Source: Opitutia bacterium
GTDB lineage: Bacteria > Verrucomicrobiota > Verrucomicrobiia > Opitutales > UBA953
NCBI GenBank assembly: GCA_947453335.1
Contig: CANGFP010000002.1
Coordinates: 248,001 to 312,000, forward strand
Reading direction: 5' to 3'
DNA length: 64,000 bases
Of this stretch, positions 17,302 through 26,426 are shown piece after piece. The notes beneath the pieces were generated by a model. The model was not told the origin of the DNA and did no database searches. It worked only from the letters and a program-made list of their open reading frames with translations. Numbering within the stretch: the stretch's first letter is position 1; each line of letters starts with the position of its first letter. The translations under genes and the position numbers were made by a program.

Positions 17302-18296
17302 AGCCCGTCCTCCGTCTCGCCTTCAGCGACTTCATCTTCGGCCGCAACGACCGCGACCGCATGGCGTCGTTCAACCCGCAGGACAACGTCTTCACGCGGC
17401 TGCTCGCCCAGGCCTGGGACGTCCGCGTCGTGCCGATGGCCGAGGCCGAGGTGCTCGTCTACTCCACCTTCGGCGAAGACCATCGGACCTTCCGCGGCCG
17501 CAAGGTCTTCTACACCTCCGAGAACGTCCTGCCTGACTTCGACGCCTGCGACCACGCGATCACGTTCTGCCATCTGCCGGACGACCCGCGGCATTTCCGT
17601 CTGCCGCAGTACGTGTTCTACGTCGACGACGTCCGGCGCCTGCTGAAGCCGGCGGGTTTCGATGCGGTCGCCGCCCTGCGCGCCAAGACGAAGTTCGCCA
17701 ACTTCGTGGTCTCCAACCCGCGCTGCCCCGAACGCAACCGCTTCTTCCGGCAGCTCCATCGCCGCCGCCACGTCGATTCGGGCGGACGCCACTTCAACAA
17801 CCTCGGCAAGCCCATCGCGGACAAGCTCGCCTTCATCCGGGACTACAAGTTCACCCTGGCCTTCGAGAACTCCGCGTCCCCCGGCTACACCACCGAGAAG
17901 CTCGTCGAACCGATGCTCGCCGGCAGCGTCCCCATCTACTGGGGCAACCCCGAGGTCGCGCGCGACTTCAATCCGCGCAGCTTCATCGACGTCGCGCGCT
18001 TCCCCAGCTTCGACGCGGCCATCGACCATATCCTGCAGGTCGACGCGGACGACGCCCTCTACCTGCGGTACCTCCGCGAGCCCTGGTTCAACGAAAACAT
18101 CCCGCCCAGCTGGTTCGACGCGGCGGAGCACCTGGCGACTTGGCGCCGGTTCCTGTCGACGCCGTGGACGGAACGACCGCGCATCTACCGCGACCGCGGA
18201 CTCCGCGACCATGCGCGGGGCACCGGCCTGGGACGGCACCTCTCGAGCCTCGGGACGAAGCTCGATGGCTTGCTCTGGAAGGCCGGCTGGCGCTGA
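17298..18296 (+). CDS. GT10 family fucosyltransferase
   Basis: A 332-residue protein with the C-terminal signature of GT10 alpha-1,3/1,4-fucosyltransferases: KFTLAFENSASPGYTTEKLVEPMLAGSVPIYWGNPEV, here split across residues around 190-215, which binds GDP-fucose. The N-terminal half has the acceptor-domain blocks VFYTSENVLPDF and DHAITF. No membrane anchor, as usual in bacteria. The donor GDP-L-fucose would come from gmd and fcl at 54.4-56.4 kb, although those belong to another operon on the other strand. It is coupled (ATGA) to the preceding GT-like gene and converges on the ColD-like gene after six bases. Confidence 0.85.
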   Translation: MKPVLRLAFSDFIFGRNDRDRMASFNPQDNVFTRLLAQAWDVRVVPMAEAEVLVYSTFGEDHRTFRGRKVFYTSENVLPDFDACDHAITFCHLPDDPRHFRLPQYVFYVDDVRRLLKPAGFDAVAALRAKTKFANFVVSNPRCPERNRFFRQLHRRRHVDSGGRHFNNLGKPIADKLAFIRDYKFTLAFENSASPGYTTEKLVEPMLAGSVPIYWGNPEVARDFNPRSFIDVARFPSFDAAIDHILQVDADDALYLRYLREPWFNENIPPSWFDAAEHLATWRRFLSTPWTERPRIYRDRGLRDHARGTGLGRHLSSLGTKLDGLLWKAGWR

Positions 18297-18302
18297 GCCT
18301 CG

Positions 18303-19466
18303 TCAGATCGGCTTCGCCACTTCGCGGAAATGCTTCGCCACGTAGGCGACGTCTTCGGGCGTGATGTTCGCGTGGTTCGGCAGGTAGAGGCCGAAGTCGT
18401 GCACCTTGTCGGCGACGGGCAGATGGGTCACGCCGAACTTCTTGATCCAGAAAGGCTGGCGGCCCATCGAGCCGCAGACCAGCGGGCGGCACTCGATCCC
18501 CTGCGCCAGGAGGTGCTTGGAGAGTTCGAGGCGGTTCGCCGCGAAGGTCCCGAAGGAGAAGCTGGAGACGAAGCTGTCCGGGCTGTGCTGGGAGAAGAAC
18601 TCCGGCAAGGCCTGCCGGTAGAGCTCGAAGTTGCGGGCGCGGACCTTGGCGATCGCGGGCAGCCGCTTGAGCTGGAGGCGTCCGAGGTAGGCGTTGAGGT
18701 CGGTCGAACGCAGGTTGTAGCCGGCGTAGTAGAAGCTGTAGAACTCTCGGAAGTCGTCGATCTGGTACTCCTTCTTCCAGGCCTGGCGGTCGGCCTCGGG
18801 GACGTCGCGCGACCAGCCGTGCGAACGGATGGACAGCATGACGCTGTAGAGCTTGTCGTCGCTGAGGGTGATGGCGCCGCCCTCGATGCTCGAGATATGG
18901 TGCCCGTAGTAGAAGGAGAACGAGCCAGCCAAGGAGAGCGCTCCGGTCTTCTTGCCTTTGTATTCGGAACCCAAGGCCTCGCAGGCGTCCTCGATGACGA
19001 GGCAACCGTACTGGTCGCAGAGGCGATGGATGGCGTCCATCTTGTTGGGGTGCCCCAGGATGTGGACGAGGATGAGGAGCGCCGGCCGCTCCTTCTTCAG
19101 CAAGGCCTCGAGATGGTTCAGGTCGACGCCCAGGTCCTGCGCGTCGGAGTCGCAGAGGAAGCACTCGAAGCCCATCTGCACGAACGGCGACAAGGTCGTG
19201 ATCCAGGACACGGCGGGGACGACGACCTTCTTGTTCCGGAGGTAGCCCGCCTCGAGGAGGCTGTAGGCCATCAGCAGGTTCGCGGAGGAACCGCTGTTCA
19301 CCATGATGCTGTACTTGGTCCCGGTGTAGGCCGCGAACTCCGCCTCGAACTCGCGGGTCAGGGGGCCCTTGGTGAGCTGCTTGCCCTCCTGGAGCCAACC
19401 GGCGAGGGACCGGATCTCCTCCTCGGAGATCGTGTTGTCGGCCAGCTTGATGGAACGCTTAGTCAT
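18303..19466 (-). CDS. ColD-like 3-dehydratase of the DegT family (Lys-to-His)
   Basis: A 387-residue PLP protein of the DegT/DnrJ/EryC1/StrS fold. In aminotransferases of this fold the PLP lysine lies six residues before the EGG turn; here that place is His189 in FYYGHHISSIEGG. The same substitution defines GDP-4-keto-6-deoxy-D-mannose 3-dehydratase (ColD, His188, 388 residues) and the RfbH/E1 enzymes, which remove the C3 hydroxyl rather than transaminate. There is no iron-sulfur cysteine cluster of the E1 type evident. The proposed role is making a 3,6-dideoxy sugar such as colitose; gmd in this window could supply its substrate. It overlaps the upstream glycosyltransferase gene by eight bases. 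Confidence 0.75.
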   Translation of the reverse strand: MTKRSIKLADNTISEEEIRSLAGWLQEGKQLTKGPLTREFEAEFAAYTGTKYSIMVNSGSSANLLMAYSLLEAGYLRNKKVVVPAVSWITTLSPFVQMGFECFLCDSDAQDLGVDLNHLEALLKKERPALLILVHILGHPNKMDAIHRLCDQYGCLVIEDACEALGSEYKGKKTGALSLAGSFSFYYGHHISSIEGGAITLSDDKLYSVMLSIRSHGWSRDVPEADRQAWKKEYQIDDFREFYSFYYAGYNLRSTDLNAYLGRLQLKRLPAIAKVRARNFELYRQALPEFFSQHSPDSFVSSFSFGTFAANRLELSKHLLAQGIECRPLVCGSMGRQPFWIKKFGVTHLPVADKVHDFGLYLPNHANITPEDVAYVAKHFREVAKPI

Positions 19467-20331
19467 GGGAGATCAGGGGACGCTTGGGGTGGAACAGTCG
19501 GTACAGGCCGTTGCGGAGCTTGGCCTTGACGCGCATGCAGAAAAGCAAGGCCCGGGCGGGCAAGTCCAGCCGGAAGGTCTTCACCAGCCAGGCGATCGTG
19601 TAGTAGAGGCGCGACTCCTGGTAGGCGCGGTAAAGGGCCTTCTTGCGCGCGGCGTCCTTATGGGCGTCGATGGTGATCGAGCCGTCATGGGAGGAGAAGA
19701 CCGCCAGCGGTTCGTCGACATAGCCGAACTTGCGGTAATCAAGGGTGGTCATCGCGGTCATGAGCCAATCCGGACCGACGCCGCGGTACTCGAAGGAAGT
19801 GAACGGCACCCGCCCGACGAGGAGGTGGTTGAGGATGTCCTTCCGGCGGATGAGCGTCGCGCCAGGCGAAACCAGCCCTTTGATCTGGTGCGACATGAAC
19901 CTGGACACCGGGTAGACGCCCGTGGGTCCGAGGCTGGTGAAGAGATAGGACAACGGCTGCTGCGTGGCGTCGTCGCGGACCTCCGCGCAGGAGAGGCAGA
20001 ACGCGACGTCGGGCCCCATCAGCGCCATGCACTTCTCGATGAAGGTCGGGGCGATGAAGTCGTCGTCGTAGTTGATGTGGACGAACTCGCCTTTGGCCGA
20101 GACCACGCCGTCCAGCCACGCGAAATGCACGCCGGAATCCTGTTCGCGTCGGACGTAGCGGATCCGGTCCCCGTAGGATCGGGCCACGGCGGGAGTGTCG
20201 TCCGAGCTGCCGTGGTCGCAGACCACGACCTCGCAAGGGAACGTCTGGGCCAAAGCCGAGTCGATGCACCGCCGGAGCATGCCGGAGCGGTTGAAGGTCG
20301 GGATGACGATGGAGACCTGCGGAGGGGTCAT
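19459..20331 (-). CDS. Family 2 glycosyltransferase
   Basis: A 290-residue GT2 enzyme with the opening VSIVIPTFNR, the donor-binding VVCDHGSSDDT and the metal triad in HINYDDDF (around residues 92-99). The C-terminal 70 residues are basic and amphipathic (PARALLFCMRVKAKLRNGLYRLF), suggesting peripheral membrane binding. It lies between the SDR (ATGA overlap upstream) and the ColD-like gene (eight-base overlap downstream), so it probably transfers the deoxysugar these two make. The acceptor is unknown. Confidence 0.85.
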   Translation of the reverse strand: MTPPQVSIVIPTFNRSGMLRRCIDSALAQTFPCEVVVCDHGSSDDTPAVARSYGDRIRYVRREQDSGVHFAWLDGVVSAKGEFVHINYDDDFIAPTFIEKCMALMGPDVAFCLSCAEVRDDATQQPLSYLFTSLGPTGVYPVSRFMSHQIKGLVSPGATLIRRKDILNHLLVGRVPFTSFEYRGVGPDWLMTAMTTLDYRKFGYVDEPLAVFSSHDGSITIDAHKDAARKKALYRAYQESRLYYTIAWLVKTFRLDLPARALLFCMRVKAKLRNGLYRLFHPKRPLISHD

Positions 20332-21113
20332 GCCCCGAGAAGTTGACGCAGGCGGGCGGTGTCGGCAACCAAGGACGTGGCCGGCCCCTCCGAGGCGTTG
20401 ACGATCTGGAGCCGGCGCGGGGCCAAGGACTGCACGAAATCGCTTATTTGGGTGCCCCGCCCGGAACCGATGTTCACGAGGCCCGTGGCCCGCTTGGCCA
20501 TCAGCGCGACGACTTTGGCGACGAGGTCATCGGCCAAGGAAAGGTCCCGGACGTCCTCCGCCCCGAAGAGCCGGAAGGGCTGAGACAGGTCCTCGGTGGC
20601 GAAACGTCGCTGCAACGCCGGATAGAGAAAGGTACCGGTCTGCGACGGGTGGTAGAAGCTGAAGATGCGGCCGATGCAGGCCGGCACGCCAGCGGCGGCC
20701 GCGGAGGCCTCGACCACCTGCTCGCCGAGCCGCTTGGAAAGGCCGTAAGGGTTGATCGGCGAGACGGGCGCCGCTTCATCGATCGGCGCGGACTGCGGAC
20801 GGTAGACATGGCTGCTGCTTGCGTAGAACAGCCAAGGCTTGCGCTCGAGGGCGCCGAGTTCGGCGACGAGGTTGGCCGTGCCGCCGACGTTGACCTGGAA
20901 AGCCCGCGCGGGATTCGCCTGGACGGACTGCGTCGGCACGAGCGCCGCGAAATGGACGATGGCGTCGAACTCGCCGGCCCGCAGCCAAGCGCGGAGTTCC
21001 TCGGGCCGACAGACGTCACCGGGAAAGGACGAGTGCGTTCGGCCTGCGGCAGACAACTGCGCCTGTAGGATTTTACCCAAAGTCCCTCGGCCGCCTGTGA
21101 TCCCGATATGCAT
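20328..21113 (-). CDS. NAD(P)-dependent epimerase/reductase of the extended SDR family (ColC-like role possible)
   Basis: A 261-residue short-chain dehydrogenase with the dinucleotide motif GITGGRGTLG at 4-13, catalytic YGLSK (Tyr-x3-Lys) and the preceding SSSHVY block with the active Ser. It is first in a three-gene unit with a glycosyltransferase and the ColD-like 3-dehydratase. In colitose synthesis the product of ColD is finished by ColC, an SDR that epimerises C5 and reduces C4; this protein is placed to do that, but sequence alone does not distinguish it from other nucleotide-sugar reductases or epimerases. Its 122-base upstream region is shared with the divergent glycosyltransferase gene; I saw no convincing promoter boxes there. 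Confidence 0.75.
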   Translation of the reverse strand: MHIGITGGRGTLGKILQAQLSAAGRTHSSFPGDVCRPEELRAWLRAGEFDAIVHFAALVPTQSVQANPARAFQVNVGGTANLVAELGALERKPWLFYASSSHVYRPQSAPIDEAAPVSPINPYGLSKRLGEQVVEASAAAAGVPACIGRIFSFYHPSQTGTFLYPALQRRFATEDLSQPFRLFGAEDVRDLSLADDLVAKVVALMAKRATGLVNIGSGRGTQISDFVQSLAPRRLQIVNASEGPATSLVADTARLRQLLGA

Positions 21114-21235
21114 CTCTATTCGACGGTATTTGCGGGGGGCTCCGGTTCAACCCGAAAGGTCCATGAGGGCCTTGCTTCAGATTAAGGAAATCCATTGCCC
21201 CGGAGGCAGATTCCGGCTCCTTCGCCACAACCGTC

Positions 21236-22237
21236 ATGGCGTCCCCTCGGACCATCAGCGTCGTCCTACCGACCTACAACTGCCGCGGCCTGCTCGTCGG
21301 GCACCTGCAAGGCATGCAGGCGTGGCTGGACCTTGCGCACGAGGTCATCGTCGTCGATAGCCGCTCGACCGACGGCTCGCTGGAGCTGATCCGTTCCGAA
21401 CTCCGGCACCCGCGCCTGCGCATCATCGAGCGGGACCGCGGGCTTTACCAGTCCTGGAACGAGGGCATCGCGGCGACCACCGGCGACTGGGTCTACATCA
21501 GCACCGCAGGCGACGGCATCACGCGTGAGCACCTGCTCCACCTCCGCGAAGTCGGCGAAGCGTTGGCGGCGGACGTCGTGGTAAGCCCTCCGTTCTTCGC
21601 CCATGAGGACGGCCGGCCGCACCGTGACCTTGGTTGGCCGCCCGCGGCGCTGCTGCAGGCCTTCGGCCGAGGGCGACCGTTCGCGATCCATCCGGAGGCC
21701 ACTCAGTTCCTGGCTTTCCAGAACTGCCCCAACGCCCTGCTGGGGAGTTCCGCAGCGGACCTCTACCGGGGAGACCATCTCCGCGTCCGTCCTTTCCCGA
21801 CAGAATACGGCGTGGTCGGTGATACGGCCTGGATCATGCGTTTCGGCCATGAAACCCGGCTGGCCCTGACGCCTAGGCGCGGGTCGACGTTCTGCATCCA
21901 CGAGAAGGAGTCCAAGCTCACGCCCGCACAATGCGTGGAACTCCACCTTCGCCTGCTCGACGGCGAGCGTCGTCGCCTCTCCGGACATGACCAAGAAGCG
22001 CGGACGATGCTGGAGGCTTATTTCGACTCCTTGGAGCTCCCCAACCGGACCAAGCGCCTTTGGGCTGAAAAGCGCGTGCTTTGGCACGCCAAGGAGAACC
22101 GCTGGCGCAACAAGCTTCGCTGGATCCGGACGACCGCCAGCTATCTCTGGCATCGCTCGCAGATGAAGCTCCGTACGCACCGCGAGCTGTCGCAACTGCA
22201 GGCCAAGCCGGAGTGGTTCAGCCACCCGAAATCCTGA
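21236..22237 (+). CDS. Family 2-like glycosyltransferase
   Basis: A 333-residue GT-A protein starting TISVVLPTYNCRGLL and continuing IVVDSRSTDGS, the donor-binding strand of GT2 enzymes. The expected DxD is altered to the segment YISTAGDGIT, so activity or metal use may differ. The middle part (RPFAIHPEATQFLAFQNCPNALLGSSAADLYRG is the region, residues about 143-175) is unlike standard GT2 lids. The C-terminus is strongly basic (RWRNKLRWIRTTASYLWHRS), probably membrane-associated. It is the first gene of a plus-strand run with an oxidoreductase, a DUF4838 protein and a sugar transferase. Confidence 0.7.
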   Translation: MASPRTISVVLPTYNCRGLLVGHLQGMQAWLDLAHEVIVVDSRSTDGSLELIRSELRHPRLRIIERDRGLYQSWNEGIAATTGDWVYISTAGDGITREHLLHLREVGEALAADVVVSPPFFAHEDGRPHRDLGWPPAALLQAFGRGRPFAIHPEATQFLAFQNCPNALLGSSAADLYRGDHLRVRPFPTEYGVVGDTAWIMRFGHETRLALTPRRGSTFCIHEKESKLTPAQCVELHLRLLDGERRRLSGHDQEARTMLEAYFDSLELPNRTKRLWAEKRVLWHAKENRWRNKLRWIRTTASYLWHRSQMKLRTHRELSQLQAKPEWFSHPKS

Positions 22238-22290
22238 CGACCACAGGTTCTGCCTTCCCCTGCCCCCTTGGGTTCCGTTAGCGTCCGGCC

Positions 22291-23394
22291 ATGAGCGCGA
22301 AAACCCTTGGTTTCGGGATCTGGGGAACCGGCATGATCGCCGAGTTCCATGCCAAGGCGCTGGCGGAAATCCCGGGCGTGAAGGTCGTCGCCGCCTACAA
22401 CCGAACAGCGGCCAAGGCCGAGGAGTTCGCCCGCAAGCATGGTGCGGCGGCCTGCGCCACGCCGGAGGCCCTGCTCGCCCATCCCGAGGTCGACGTGGTC
22501 TGCCTCTGCACGCCAAGCGGCGACCATCTCGCGCCCGCCCTTGCCTGCGCCCGCGCGGGCAAGCATGTCGTGGTCGAGAAGCCCCTTGAGGTGACGCTGG
22601 CCCGCTGCGACGAATTGACGAAGACCTGCGCCCAAGCCGGCGTGGTGCTCGCCGGCATCCTGCCCCGCCGCTTCGGCGCGGGATCGCAAGCCCTCAAGGC
22701 GGCCATCGACGCAGGACGGTTCGGTCAAATCACCTTGGCGGGCGCCCTCATTCCTTGGTGGCGAACCCAGGCCTATTACGACTCCGCGGCTTGGCGCGGG
22801 ACGTTCGCCCTGGATGGCGGGGGCGCCTTGATGAACCAAGGCATCCACACGATCGACCTGTTGCTCTGGTTCCTCGGCCCGGTGAAACGCGTCTCGGCGA
22901 CCGCCGGACTCGTGGCCCATGACGGGATCGAGGTAGAGGACATCGCCACCGGCTGGATCGAGTTCGCGAACGGTGCCCGCGCCACGCTCGCCGGCTCGAC
23001 GGCCTGCTGGTCCGGCACGGGCTTCCCGGCGGAGATCCGCATCCACGGGACGACGGGCTCCGCGGTGCTCCGGGACGACAAGCTGACGGCTTTCGAGTTC
23101 GCCACGCCCGAAGCCGCCGACGCGCGCCATCTCGCTCCCGCCACCGAAGGCGCCGGCGCGGGCGCCAACGACCCCAAGGCGATCGGACACGCCTGGCATC
23201 GCCTGAACCTGGAGGACGCCATCGCCGCGATCCGCGCCAAGGGCCGACCCGGCGTCGATGGCGCCGAAGGCCGCAAGGCGGTCGAACTCATCCTCGCGCT
23301 CTACGCTTCGGCGCAAAACGGCGGCGCACCGGTCGACCTGCCGCTGCCGGCGGATCCGCAGCTGCGGCCGCTGGGCGTGAAGAAGAAGTCCTGA
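22291..23394 (+). CDS. Gfo/Idh/MocA family NAD(P)-dependent oxidoreductase
   Basis: A 367-residue enzyme with an N-terminal Rossmann domain (GFGIWGTGMIAEFHAKAL, then CLCTPSGDH) and the family hallmark EKPLEVT, followed by the alpha/beta substrate domain in which GGALMNQGIHTIDLL supplies the Asp/His catalytic segment. Family members oxidise or reduce sugars, inositols or nucleotide sugars. With glycan genes on both sides, a sugar-modifying or sugar-catabolic reaction is likely; the substrate is not predictable. There is no signal peptide. Confidence 0.85.
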   Translation: MSAKTLGFGIWGTGMIAEFHAKALAEIPGVKVVAAYNRTAAKAEEFARKHGAAACATPEALLAHPEVDVVCLCTPSGDHLAPALACARAGKHVVVEKPLEVTLARCDELTKTCAQAGVVLAGILPRRFGAGSQALKAAIDAGRFGQITLAGALIPWWRTQAYYDSAAWRGTFALDGGGALMNQGIHTIDLLLWFLGPVKRVSATAGLVAHDGIEVEDIATGWIEFANGARATLAGSTACWSGTGFPAEIRIHGTTGSAVLRDDKLTAFEFATPEAADARHLAPATEGAGAGANDPKAIGHAWHRLNLEDAIAAIRAKGRPGVDGAEGRKAVELILALYASAQNGGAPVDLPLPADPQLRPLGVKKKS

Positions 23395-23444
23395 CGGCCG
23401 ACCGCAGGAAATCACCCTTTGCAGAGGCTCGTCGGGCGGCTTTA

Positions 23445-25763
23445 ATGGCCGCCATGCCCCTGCTTGGTCGAATCTTCTGCCTCTTGGCCTGTTGCCAGCT
23501 GACCGCCGCCGAGGCGCTCTTCGAGCACGGGCGCTGGCAGGTCGCGGTGGTGATGCCGGCCGACCCCGAACCGGATGAATGGTACGCGGCCCACTCGCTC
23601 GTCGATTGGTGCGAGCGCGTCACCGGACGGCGGCCGGAGCTCGTCGAGGAAGCGAAGGGCGTCAGTCGTCGGGGCATCTACGTCGGTCGGACGAAGGCCA
23701 GCCTGTTGGCAGGCGTCTCACCGGCGTCGGCCGAGGGCGACGTCGCCTTGAGCCGCACCATCGGATCGTCGACCTTCCTGCTGGGGAACAACCCGACGGC
23801 GACGCGCATCGCGGTCGGCCGTTTCTGCGAGCGGTCGCTGGGTGTCTTCTTCGCCTTCCCAGGTCCACGCGGCGCCGACTGGACGATGCTCAGCGCCGTG
23901 GCGGCTCCGGACGGCGACGAGTTCCGTCCGGCGTTCGCTTGGCGCGAAATCGGAGGCATCCGCAACGAGCTCAGCCAGGAATGGGCCTTCAGCGTGGGCT
24001 ACGGCAAGGCGCCGTCCTTCTCCCATGGGCTCTACGCCGCGTTCGGGAAACCGGAGTTCGCCGAGGATCCTTCGCTTTTCGCGTCGGTCGACGGCGTCCG
24101 CTCGGCCCCGCAGGGCAATGGTTACGACGCCAACCCGAACCTCGCCCACCCACGCGCCCCTGAAATCGGCGCCCGCTTCGCCCGTACGTGGTTCCACAAG
24201 CACCCCGACGACTTCTGCGTGCCGCTCGGCGTCAACGACACCTTGTCGTTCGATGACACGGCCAAGTCCGAGGGCTGGTATCGCGAACGCCCGGTCCGGA
24301 CCGATTACGTGGTACGCTACCTCAACGAGGTCGCGCGGTCCTTCTGGCAACCCGCCGGCGACCTGCACGGCGAGCGCCATGCCATCGGCACCCTCGCCTA
24401 CCTGCACACCTTGAAGGCCCCGACGGTCCCGGTGGACCCCGCGATCTTCCCTTGGGTGTGCGCGGACCGCATGGGCTACGCCGACCCCGGCTTCGCGGCC
24501 CAGGAAACGGCCAACCTCAAGGCCTGGGCCCGCTCGGGCGCGAGGCGCGTGGGAGCCTACGACTATTGGTACGGCGTCGACTACGCGGCGCCCCGCGCCA
24601 ACTTCACCGCGCAGTCGGAGGCGATCGGCGCCGCCCACCGTGCGGGAATCAAAGGCTGGTACGCGGAACTCGCGCCGGTCTGGGGCTTCGACGCGCCCAA
24701 GGCCTGGCTTGGCGCCAAGCTGCTGGAGCGACCCGACCAGGACGCCGAGGCTTTGCTGCAGCGCTGGTTCACCGCGGCCTACGGCGACGCCGCCGCGCCG
24801 ATGCGCGCCGCCTATCGCGTCGTCGAGGCCGCCTGGGCCCGCGACGCCCGCGCCGGCGGCGCCAACCAATGGATCCGTCATTTCCGCTCCGAGACATCGG
24901 CCGCGGTGCTGACGGACGACGAAGCCGCGGAGGTCGCCGCATGCCTCGCCGCCGCCGAGGCGGCGCTCGCCGGAAACGACAAGGCGTCCTTCCGGCTCGA
25001 GAACCAGCGCTGGCGCCTCAGCCAGTTCAGCGATGCATGGAACCTTTCGGTGAAGTTCCGCGAGGTCAGCCGCCTGCGCCAGGCCACGCCGCCCGAGTCC
25101 GCCGCCGCGCTCGGACGGCTGCAGAAACTGGTGAAGGCCGAAGCCGCGTGCCAACTGCAGCAGCAACGTTTCAACATAGCCTGGGGCGCCTACGGCCTGC
25201 CCGTGCATTGGCTCGAGTTCATCCCGACCGACCCGCGGCATCAGCTGGCTAGCGCGGCCTGGGCGCGACCGGAGCTGGGCGATGAGCTCAAAGCGCTCGT
25301 CGCCACGGACAAGACCGGGCTGTCGGCGCTCGATGTCTTCTGGCTCGAACACGCCGAGGAGGCGACGACGCTTTCGGCCCCCGCGTCGCCGGAGGAACTG
25401 CACGAAGCTTGGGCCTTCCGCCGCGCGAACCACGAGCATAGCGTCATCCATCCTGGTCCGGGATTGCTGCGGGTGACGCAGGACCACGGCTCCTTGACGC
25501 GGACGCAGCCGATCGCCGAAGGCCGCTTCGTCAAGCTGGCCGTCCGCCTGCGGGACGACGCGGGCGCCGCGGACGCCCGGATCGCGATGACCTTCAAGGG
25601 AAGCGGTAAACCGCTGACCCGCTCGGTCCGCTGCGGCGGGACCGGAGGCTGCCTGATCCTGCCCGCGCCGGCCGGGGCGACCGAAGTCGAGTTTACCGTC
25701 GTCTTCGAAGGAGGCATCCATCTGATGTCCGTCGAAGCCGCGGCCCTCGCGCCGCGCCGCTGA
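23445..25763 (+). CDS. Secreted DUF4838-type glycan-active protein
   Basis: A 772-residue exported protein: a signal peptide (PLLGRIFCLLACCQLTAAEA) is followed by a small N-terminal domain resembling alpha-glucuronidase/hexosaminidase domain 2, then a large TIM-barrel-like region of the DUF4838 kind with the segment CVPLGVNDTLSF and later GAYDYWYG, a helical region (about 470-600) and a C-terminal beta-sandwich possibly binding carbohydrate. DUF4838 proteins are abundant in Verrucomicrobiota and Planctomycetota and are thought to be glycoside hydrolases, without firm biochemistry that I can cite. ATG at 23445 or 23454 are both possible. It may trim or remodel the polysaccharide made by the neighbouring genes, or feed on host or algal glycans. 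Confidence 0.72.
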   Translation: MAAMPLLGRIFCLLACCQLTAAEALFEHGRWQVAVVMPADPEPDEWYAAHSLVDWCERVTGRRPELVEEAKGVSRRGIYVGRTKASLLAGVSPASAEGDVALSRTIGSSTFLLGNNPTATRIAVGRFCERSLGVFFAFPGPRGADWTMLSAVAAPDGDEFRPAFAWREIGGIRNELSQEWAFSVGYGKAPSFSHGLYAAFGKPEFAEDPSLFASVDGVRSAPQGNGYDANPNLAHPRAPEIGARFARTWFHKHPDDFCVPLGVNDTLSFDDTAKSEGWYRERPVRTDYVVRYLNEVARSFWQPAGDLHGERHAIGTLAYLHTLKAPTVPVDPAIFPWVCADRMGYADPGFAAQETANLKAWARSGARRVGAYDYWYGVDYAAPRANFTAQSEAIGAAHRAGIKGWYAELAPVWGFDAPKAWLGAKLLERPDQDAEALLQRWFTAAYGDAAAPMRAAYRVVEAAWARDARAGGANQWIRHFRSETSAAVLTDDEAAEVAACLAAAEAALAGNDKASFRLENQRWRLSQFSDAWNLSVKFREVSRLRQATPPESAAALGRLQKLVKAEAACQLQQQRFNIAWGAYGLPVHWLEFIPTDPRHQLASAAWARPELGDELKALVATDKTGLSALDVFWLEHAEEATTLSAPASPEELHEAWAFRRANHEHSVIHPGPGLLRVTQDHGSLTRTQPIAEGRFVKLAVRLRDDAGAADARIAMTFKGSGKPLTRSVRCGGTGGCLILPAPAGATEVEFTVVFEGGIHLMSVEAAALAPRR

Positions 25764-25765
25764 CC

Positions 25766-26362
25766 ATGGTCAAACGCCTCTTCGACATCTGCTTCTCCCT
25801 CGGCTGGCTGATCGTCTTCAGCCCGCTGCTGGCCGTGGTCGCCTTACTGGTGCGCCTGAAGCTCGGCTCACCGGTGCTCTTCCTGCAGGAACGTCCCGGC
25901 CGTGGAGGCCGACCGTTCAGGGTGGTGAAGTTCCGGACGATGACCGACGGGGTGGACGCCACCGGACGGCCTTTGCCCGACGAGGTGCGCCTGACGGCGT
26001 TCGGTCGCTTCCTGCGTTCGACGACCCTCGATGAGTTCCCGCAGATGTGGAACGTGCTCGTCGGCGACATGAGCGTGGTCGGTCCGCGGCCGCTGCTCAT
26101 GCGTTACCTCCCGCGCTACAACGCCTTCCAGGCCCAACGCATGCTGGTGAAGCCCGGCGTCACCGGTTGGGCCCAGGTCAACGGCCGCAACGCGCTCACG
26201 TGGGACGAGAAGTTCGCCCTCGATGTGTGGTACGTGCAGAACCGGAGCCTCTGGCTCGACCTCCGGATCGTCGTGAAGACGTTCTTCGTCGTCTTCGGAC
26301 GCCGCAACGTGAACTCGTCCAACGCCGCGACGATGGAGGAGTTCATGGGCGAAGAGCGGTAG
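25766..26362 (+). CDS. PglC-like undecaprenyl-phosphate sugar phosphotransferase
   Basis: A 198-residue monotopic phosphoglycosyl transferase (bacterial sugar transferase family) that would start glycan assembly by moving sugar-1-phosphate from a UDP-sugar to undecaprenyl phosphate. The N-terminal re-entrant helix (RLFDICFSLGWLIVFSPLLAV) leads into FLQERPGRGGRPFRVVKFRTM, and the catalytic Asp-Glu dyad is in TTLDEFPQMWNVLVGDMSVVGPRP. The small size corresponds to the PglC subgroup (for example diNAcBac-phosphate transfer) rather than the large WbaP/WcaJ type. It is the only initiating transferase in the window, so it likely serves the large operon on the opposite strand. It starts two bases after the DUF4838 gene. 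Confidence 0.9.
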   Translation: MVKRLFDICFSLGWLIVFSPLLAVVALLVRLKLGSPVLFLQERPGRGGRPFRVVKFRTMTDGVDATGRPLPDEVRLTAFGRFLRSTTLDEFPQMWNVLVGDMSVVGPRPLLMRYLPRYNAFQAQRMLVKPGVTGWAQVNGRNALTWDEKFALDVWYVQNRSLWLDLRIVVKTFFVVFGRRNVNSSNAATMEEFMGEER

Positions 26363-26379
26363 CCGGGGCATCCGGGCGC

Positions 26380-26404
26380 AAAAAAAGCCGCACAGGGTGC
26401 GGCT
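26380..26404 (-). terminator. Rho-independent terminator of the 30-kb glycan operon
   Basis: AGCCGCAC (26386-26393) and GTGCGGCT (26397-26404) form an eight-pair stem with a three-base loop; on the minus strand it is followed by seven T (the A-run at 26380-26386). It lies 22 bases after the ugd stop and ends the long minus-strand operon. Confidence 0.9.
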
Positions 26405-26426
26405 CGTTCGTCGGCTGGCGTCGGCT

